Origin: Micromonospora trifolii
GTDB taxonomy: Bacteria; Actinomycetota; Actinomycetes; Mycobacteriales; Micromonosporaceae
Reading direction: 5' to 3'
Length of the DNA: 64,000 bases
Assembly: GCF_022229005.1 (NCBI RefSeq)
Contig: NZ_JAKKFD010000066.1
Location: 231,296 to 295,295 of the forward strand
How positions within the stretch are numbered: position 1 is the first letter of the stretch; every line of letters starts with the position of its first letter. Made by a program: the position numbers and the translations under genes. Shown here one piece after another: positions 52,853 to 64,000 of this stretch. The notes under the pieces are model-generated. The model was given only the letters and a program-made list of their open reading frames with translations. It had not been told where the DNA came from and searched no databases.

Positions 52853-53860
52853 ATGCGGATCGCGACCATGAACGGGACGGCGATCCGGCTTGGTGTCCTG
52901 GGCTGCGCCGACATCGCTCTGCGTCGCGTCCTGCCCGCCGTGGCTCGGCTGGCGGACGTGGCGCTGACCGCGGTCGCCAGCCGCATCCCGGCCAAGGCGG
53001 TCGCCGTCGCCGATGACTTCGGTTGTTCGGCGGTGACCGGGTACGGGCAGCTACTGGAGCGCGACGATGTGGACGCGGTCTACATTCCCCTGCCGATCGC
53101 CCTGCACGAGGAATGGGTCGAGGCCGCGCTGCGGGCAGGCAAACACGTCCTGGCCGAGAAGCCGATGGCAACGAGCCGACGCCGGACCGAGGAATTGCTC
53201 GCGCTCGCGCGGGCCGGCGGCCTGGCGTTGATGGAGAACGTCATGTTCGTCCATCACAGCCAGCACAACGCGGTACGCCGGTTGGTCGAGGAGGGAGCGA
53301 TCGGCGAACCGCGGCTGTTCGAGGCGTCGTTCCTCATCCCCCGGCTGGCGGACGGCGGCATCCGGTTCCGGCCGGAACTCGGCGGAGGGGCTCTGCGTGA
53401 GCTGGGGATATACCCGGTTCGGGCAGCCCTCTACCACCTGGGTGCGCTTGAGGTCGTGGCCGCGGTGCGGACGCCGGCGACGGGAGAGCTCGACATGGGT
53501 GGGGTCGCGATGCTGCGTGCGCATCCGGACGTCTCGGTGCAGCTGAGCTATGGCATCGACCACTCGTACCGGAATTGCTATCAGATCGTCGGCAGCGACG
53601 GACGAATCAGCTTGGAACGGGCGTTCACCCCTGCGGCCGACCACCCTCCTCTCCTGCGGGTCGCGAATCGCACCGGCAGCGAGGAGCTACGGGTGCTGAC
53701 CCCGGACGACCAGGTGACGAACCTGCTCAGAGCATTTGTCGCCGCCGTCCGCGCCGGTGCTCCACCGATGTCAATGGAGCAGGTCGTGCAGCAGGCGGGT
53801 TTGCTGGACGAGCTGTCGTCGCGTGTCAGGCCGAGCGCCGCTGGAGAGGGAACGACATGA
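52853..53860 (+). CDS. Gfo/Idh/MocA-type NDP-sugar 3-ketoreductase
   Basis: 335 aa NAD(P)-dependent oxidoreductase. Rossmann start RLGVLGCADIALRRVLP; the catalytic Lys is in HVLAEKPMAT; the C-terminal half has LGGGALRELGIYPVRAALY. Its likeness is to the 3-ketoreductases of deoxysugar pathways (KijD10, UrdR, ChmU type). Its stop overlaps the desI start, so it is coupled to the 4-deoxy sugar genes and most likely reduces the 3-keto group left by DesII. ATG 52868 is an alternative start. Confidence 0.83.
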   Translation: MRIATMNGTAIRLGVLGCADIALRRVLPAVARLADVALTAVASRIPAKAVAVADDFGCSAVTGYGQLLERDDVDAVYIPLPIALHEEWVEAALRAGKHVLAEKPMATSRRRTEELLALARAGGLALMENVMFVHHSQHNAVRRLVEEGAIGEPRLFEASFLIPRLADGGIRFRPELGGGALRELGIYPVRAALYHLGALEVVAAVRTPATGELDMGGVAMLRAHPDVSVQLSYGIDHSYRNCYQIVGSDGRISLERAFTPAADHPPLLRVANRTGSEELRVLTPDDQVTNLLRAFVAAVRAGAPPMSMEQVVQQAGLLDELSSRVRPSAAGEGTT

Positions 53861-55050
53861 AGCGAGACATCGAGGACTTCGCCATTTTCGGGGGCCGACC
53901 CGCGTTCCTGCATCCGCTGTACGTCGGTCATCCGAACATCGTCGATCGGGATCGGCTCTTCGACCGTCTGAACTGGACACTCGACAACCAGTGGCTCACC
54001 AACGGTGGGCCACTCGCACGGGAGTTCGAGGATCGGGTCGCCGAGCTGTCCGGCGTTCGCAACTGCGTGGCCACCTGCAACGCCACCGTGGCGCTGCAAC
54101 TGCTGGTGCACGCCGCGGAGCTGACCGGCGAGGTGATCATGCCTTCGATGACCTTCGCCGCCACGCCGCACTCGGTGCGCTGGCTCGGGCTGACGCCGGT
54201 GTTCTGCGACATCGACCCCCGTTACGGCGGGGTGGACGTCAGCGCCGTCGAGGCGAGCATCACCGAGCGGACGTCGGCGATCTTCGGGGTCCACCTCTGG
54301 GGCCGGCCCTGTGCCGTTGACGAGTTGGAGAAACTGGCAGCGGCCCGAGGGTTGCGCCTGTTCTTCGATGCCGCACACGCCCTGGGTTGCAGCTCCAAAG
54401 GTCGGCCGATCGGCGGGTTCGGCGATGCGGAGGTGTTCTCCTTCCACGCCACCAAGGTCGTCAACGCCTTCGAGGGTGGTGCGATCGTCACCGACGACGA
54501 CGAGCTGGCGCAGCGGATCCGATCCCTGCACAACTTCGGCATCGGAATGGAGGGGTTCAACGCGGCCGGAGGCACCAACGGCAAGTTCAACGAGGCCGCC
54601 GCGGCCATGGGGCTGACGTCCCTGGACTCTTTCCCGAAGTACACCCGGCACAACCAGGGCAACTACGAGCTCTACCGTTCCGAGCTGGCCGGCGTGGCCG
54701 GTGTCCGGGTCATCGAGTTCGACCCGGAGGAGCGCAACAACTACCACTACATCGTCATCGAGGTGGACAGGGAGGTCACCGGCATCAGCCGAGACCTGCT
54801 GATGGAGCTGCTGCACGCCGAGCGGGTGCAGGCGAAGCCCTATTTCTCACCAGCGTGCCACGAGCTTGAGCCCTACCGTTCGCAGCGGCCGATTCGTCTG
54901 CCGCACACCGAGTGGCTAGCTGCTCGGGTGCTCGCCATGCCGACGGGCACCACGGTGTCGCGCGAGGACATCCGCCGGGTGTGCAACATCGTCCGGATCG
55001 CCGTCGAGCGCGGCAGGGACATCACCGCCCGCCGGCGGCAGGACGCGTGA
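53857..55050 (+). CDS. desI: TDP-4-keto-6-deoxyglucose 4-aminotransferase, DesI/EryCIV type
   Basis: 397 aa DegT/DnrJ/EryC1 enzyme. It places an amino group on C4 of TDP-4-keto-6-deoxyglucose, the first step of 4-deoxygenation. The sequence follows DesI closely: AIFGGRPAF at the start, CNATVALQLLVHAAELTGEV, MPSMTFAATPHSVRWLGLTP, FFDAAHALGCSSKG, the PLP Lys in FSFHATKVVNAFEGGA, and YFSPACHELEPYR. GGAGAGGG precedes ATG 53857. The desII gene follows 7 bases later. Confidence 0.92.
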   Translation: MKRDIEDFAIFGGRPAFLHPLYVGHPNIVDRDRLFDRLNWTLDNQWLTNGGPLAREFEDRVAELSGVRNCVATCNATVALQLLVHAAELTGEVIMPSMTFAATPHSVRWLGLTPVFCDIDPRYGGVDVSAVEASITERTSAIFGVHLWGRPCAVDELEKLAAARGLRLFFDAAHALGCSSKGRPIGGFGDAEVFSFHATKVVNAFEGGAIVTDDDELAQRIRSLHNFGIGMEGFNAAGGTNGKFNEAAAAMGLTSLDSFPKYTRHNQGNYELYRSELAGVAGVRVIEFDPEERNNYHYIVIEVDREVTGISRDLLMELLHAERVQAKPYFSPACHELEPYRSQRPIRLPHTEWLAARVLAMPTGTTVSREDIRRVCNIVRIAVERGRDITARRRQDA

Positions 55051-55057
55051 CCAGCCA

Positions 55058-56539
55058 GTGAACGTACGTGTTAGAGAACAGGGGATACCGGTGTACGTGG
55101 CAGATTCCGCCGCAGGCAAGGCCGTCGCCGAGTGCACGAGGCCCGGTGCCGACGTGTCGGACTCGGTCGCGGCACTGAAATCGCTGTTGACCGGCAGCGT
55201 TCCAGAAGGGGAGGAGCGGCGCAGCCACCACCTGGTGCAGCTCGCCCGCCGGTACGGCACCACGCCGTTCACCACGCTGCGTGAGGCCCGACGTGAGCTG
55301 GGTGTGACCCGGCCGGAGTTCGCCGAGCTGTTGCGGACCTTCGGGGCGGTGCCCGCGCTGCGGGAGGCCGTGCGGCAGGCCCCGGCGGGTAAGTACTGGA
55401 CGAACACAGTGCTGCCGCTGGAAGCGAGGGGTGTGCTAGACGCGGCTCTCGAAGGGCGGCCGGTCTACCCGAGTTCGGTCGGTTTGTACCCTGGCCCCAG
55501 CTGCATGTTCCGCTGCCACTTCTGTGTGCGAGTGACCGGTGCGAAATACGAGATGTCAACCCTTGAGGGCGGCAACGCCATGCTCGCCTCGGTCATCGAC
55601 GAGGTACCCACGGACAACCCCTTCGCCGTGTACATGTCCGGCGGGCTGGAGCCACTGACCAACCCGGCGGTCGGCACGCTGGTCGCCCGGGCCGCCGCGC
55701 GCGGCTTCAAAATCACCATGTACACCAACTCGTTCGCGCTGACCGAGCAGACGCTGAACCGTCAGCCCGGTCTCTGGGACCTGAATGGCGTCCGGACGTC
55801 GCTGTACGGGCTCAACGACGAGGAGTACGAAGCGACCACTGGCAAGAAGGGGTCGTTCCGGCGGGTCAAGGCGAACCTGTTGCGGTTCATGAAGCTGCGG
55901 ACCGAGCAGGACCGGTCGGTCAAGCTGGGACTCAACTACCTCATCCTGCCGGGGCGGGCGCGCAGGCTGCTCGACCTCGTCGACTACATGGAGGAACTGA
56001 GCGCTGTAAACCCCGATCGCCCACTGGACTTCCTGAATCTGCGTCAGGATTACAGCGGTCGCGACGACGGTCAGCTCTCCGGCTCGGACCGATCGGAACT
56101 CCGCGACGCCTTGGCCGGCTTCGAGGAGGCAGTCCGAGACCGGCTGCCCACGCTGGACGTGGACTACGGTTACGCGCTGAACAGCATGCGCTGCGGGGTG
56201 GAGGCGAATCTCCTGCGGACCACCACGGAACAGATGCGGCCGAGGGCACATCCGCAGGTGGCGGTGCAGCTCGACCTCCTCGGCGATGTCTACCTGTACC
56301 GCGAGGCCGGCTTCCCGGACCTGCCGGGAGCCACGCGTTACATCGCCGGGCGGGTCGGCCCGGGCCGCAGTCTCTACCAGGTGGTGGACGAGTTCGTGAG
56401 TGAGCGTCGGGAAGTCGCTCCGCAAAGTGGGGACGAATACTTCCTGGACGGCTTCGACCAGGTGATCACCGCGCGCCTCAACCAGTTGGAGGACGATCTC
56501 GCCGACGGCTGGGGCCCCGCCCGTGGCTTCCTGCGGTGA
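55058..56539 (+). CDS. desII: Radical SAM TDP-4-amino-4,6-dideoxyglucose deaminase, DesII/EryCV type
   Basis: 493 aa. Removes the C4 amino group by radical chemistry to leave a 3-keto-4,6-dideoxy sugar. The cluster-binding motif is CMFRCHFC (C-x3-C-x2-C) in GLYPGPSCMFRCHFCVRVTG. Other DesII stretches are FAVYMSGGLEPLTNPAVGTL, LNLRQDYSGRDDGQLSG, DVYLYREAGFPDLPGATRY and the C-terminal GFLR. GTG 55058 starts the family-length protein. With DesI and the Gfo/Idh reductase it forms a 4-deoxygenation cassette. Confidence 0.93.
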   Translation: MNVRVREQGIPVYVADSAAGKAVAECTRPGADVSDSVAALKSLLTGSVPEGEERRSHHLVQLARRYGTTPFTTLREARRELGVTRPEFAELLRTFGAVPALREAVRQAPAGKYWTNTVLPLEARGVLDAALEGRPVYPSSVGLYPGPSCMFRCHFCVRVTGAKYEMSTLEGGNAMLASVIDEVPTDNPFAVYMSGGLEPLTNPAVGTLVARAAARGFKITMYTNSFALTEQTLNRQPGLWDLNGVRTSLYGLNDEEYEATTGKKGSFRRVKANLLRFMKLRTEQDRSVKLGLNYLILPGRARRLLDLVDYMEELSAVNPDRPLDFLNLRQDYSGRDDGQLSGSDRSELRDALAGFEEAVRDRLPTLDVDYGYALNSMRCGVEANLLRTTTEQMRPRAHPQVAVQLDLLGDVYLYREAGFPDLPGATRYIAGRVGPGRSLYQVVDEFVSERREVAPQSGDEYFLDGFDQVITARLNQLEDDLADGWGPARGFLR

Positions 56540-56640
56540 GTAAATGACAACCGCCTTCTCCTGACGGTCGCCATTGTCGATCCTCGGGTGGGTCTGGCGG
56601 CGGTGGCTGGGTGCCAAGCGGTGACGCGTGCGGGGTGTCT

Positions 56641-56665
56641 ATCCCGGCCGATTCGCGGCCGGGAT
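56641..56665 (+). terminator. Hairpin between desII and the polyketide synthase gene
   Basis: A perfect 10-base stem (ATCCCGGCCG) with the loop ATTCG, 101 bases past the desII stop. It probably ends the long + strand operon. Confidence 0.6.
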
Positions 56666-56914
56666 CGACGAGCCTGGCTGCGCGGTCGTCAGTTCGGCCG
56701 GGTGCACGTGTCACCCCGCTGGCCTGCGCGCGGCAAAGTCCACATCGGCTCGACGGGCCTGGCGCCGGACAGGGAAATGCGGCGCCGAGGTCAGCAATCG
56801 GGGCGAAGACTTTCCTGGTTCGGCTGAGTAAATTTCTTCGCGTATGGCCGCCCGAGTGGCTGGCCGGACGCGTGGCCACGCCATCCAAGTAGCTGAACAG
56901 GTCGCGCGATCTAG

Positions 56915-56946
56915 CCGATTCAAATGGGACATTCCATCTGAATCGG
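56915..56946 (+). promoter_or_regulatory. 32-bp near-perfect palindrome before the polyketide synthase start
   Basis: Arms CCGATTCA and TGAATCGG are perfect. After one mismatch the pairing continues inward (ATGG with CCAT, then a G/T and an A/T), leaving a 2-base centre. It ends 16 bases before ATG 56963, so it is either an operator or a hairpin in the mRNA leader that could affect translation. Confidence 0.7.
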
Positions 56947-56962
56947 ACGAACGGGGTGCTCG

Positions 56963-64000
<7,038 letters not shown>

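Larger units (their letters stand above)
56540..56962. other. 423-bp region upstream of the polyketide synthase gene
   Basis: Holds the hairpin at 56641 and the 32-base palindrome at 56915 but no gene. Short open frames here lack any family likeness. It should carry the polyketide synthase promoter. Confidence 0.6.

Noticed and set aside
53857..56539. A complete desosamine pathway
   Set aside because: Only DesI and DesII homologues are visible; the 3-aminotransferase and N-methyltransferase are not in the window.

Overview
The window is high-GC actinobacterial DNA with frequent GTG/TTG starts and many leaderless promoters. It is most like Micromonospora or a close relative (inference from gene content and order). 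No tRNA, rRNA, CRISPR array or intact insertion sequence was found.

Positions 1 to about 34,000 are ordinary chromosome. In order: an ABC ATPase, a secreted M23 protein with tachylectin-like repeats, clpP with a ClgR/PopR-like regulator, a K+ channel, a MarR/azoreductase pair, a secreted trypsin-like protease, korAB, an orphan nuoA, folP2, a DivIVA-domain protein, tagA, a DUF1501/DUF1800 pair, a paaX/enoyl-CoA hydratase pair, DUF3117, pepA, an O-methyltransferase, htrA, tatB, mrp, DUF1003, an MgtE-N/CBS protein, PhzF, a HAD hydrolase and an EamA transporter. Much of this follows the Mycobacterium tuberculosis Rv1207-Rv1232c neighbourhood, with sigE, gpgS and the glg genes absent.

At about 34,050-34,150 the N-terminus of an ECF-type sigma factor breaks off and runs in frame into a type II thioesterase. 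This looks like the left scar of an inserted biosynthetic gene cluster, which continues past the right end of the window. Its first block holds the thioesterase, a flavin reductase, a methyltransferase and an Erm-type 23S rRNA methyltransferase. A decayed IS66-like transposase tail follows at about 37.8 kb. From 38 kb all genes run on the + strand.

The most striking content is a bacterial-bioluminescence-type gene set. LuxE, LuxD and LuxC homologues lie adjacent in the order E-D-C, with every recognisable catalytic residue kept. About 8 kb further on is a single LuxA-like flavin monooxygenase that keeps His44, His45 and Asp113 at exactly the luciferase positions but has no LuxB partner. The flavin reductase at 35 kb could supply reduced FMN. 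Between LuxC and LuxA sit a degenerate and an apparently intact sugar phosphate cyclase in tandem, two glycosyltransferases, an IolI-like isomerase, a class III aminotransferase and a two-domain methyltransferase. These suggest a C7 (amino)cyclitol or related sugar.

The right end encodes a Gfo/Idh reductase, a DesI homologue and a DesII homologue. With no 3-aminotransferase or N-methyltransferase nearby, this reads as a TDP-4,6-dideoxyhexose (chalcose-type) route. The final gene is a type I polyketide synthase, cut by the window edge, with KSQ-AT(malonyl)-ACP loading and KS-AT(methylmalonyl)-KR-ACP first modules. Together with Erm self-resistance, this points to a macrolide-like glycosylated product whose cluster also carries a lux-type fatty-aldehyde pathway. 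How the lux and cyclitol parts connect to the macrolide, or whether two clusters are fused, cannot be decided from the sequence alone.
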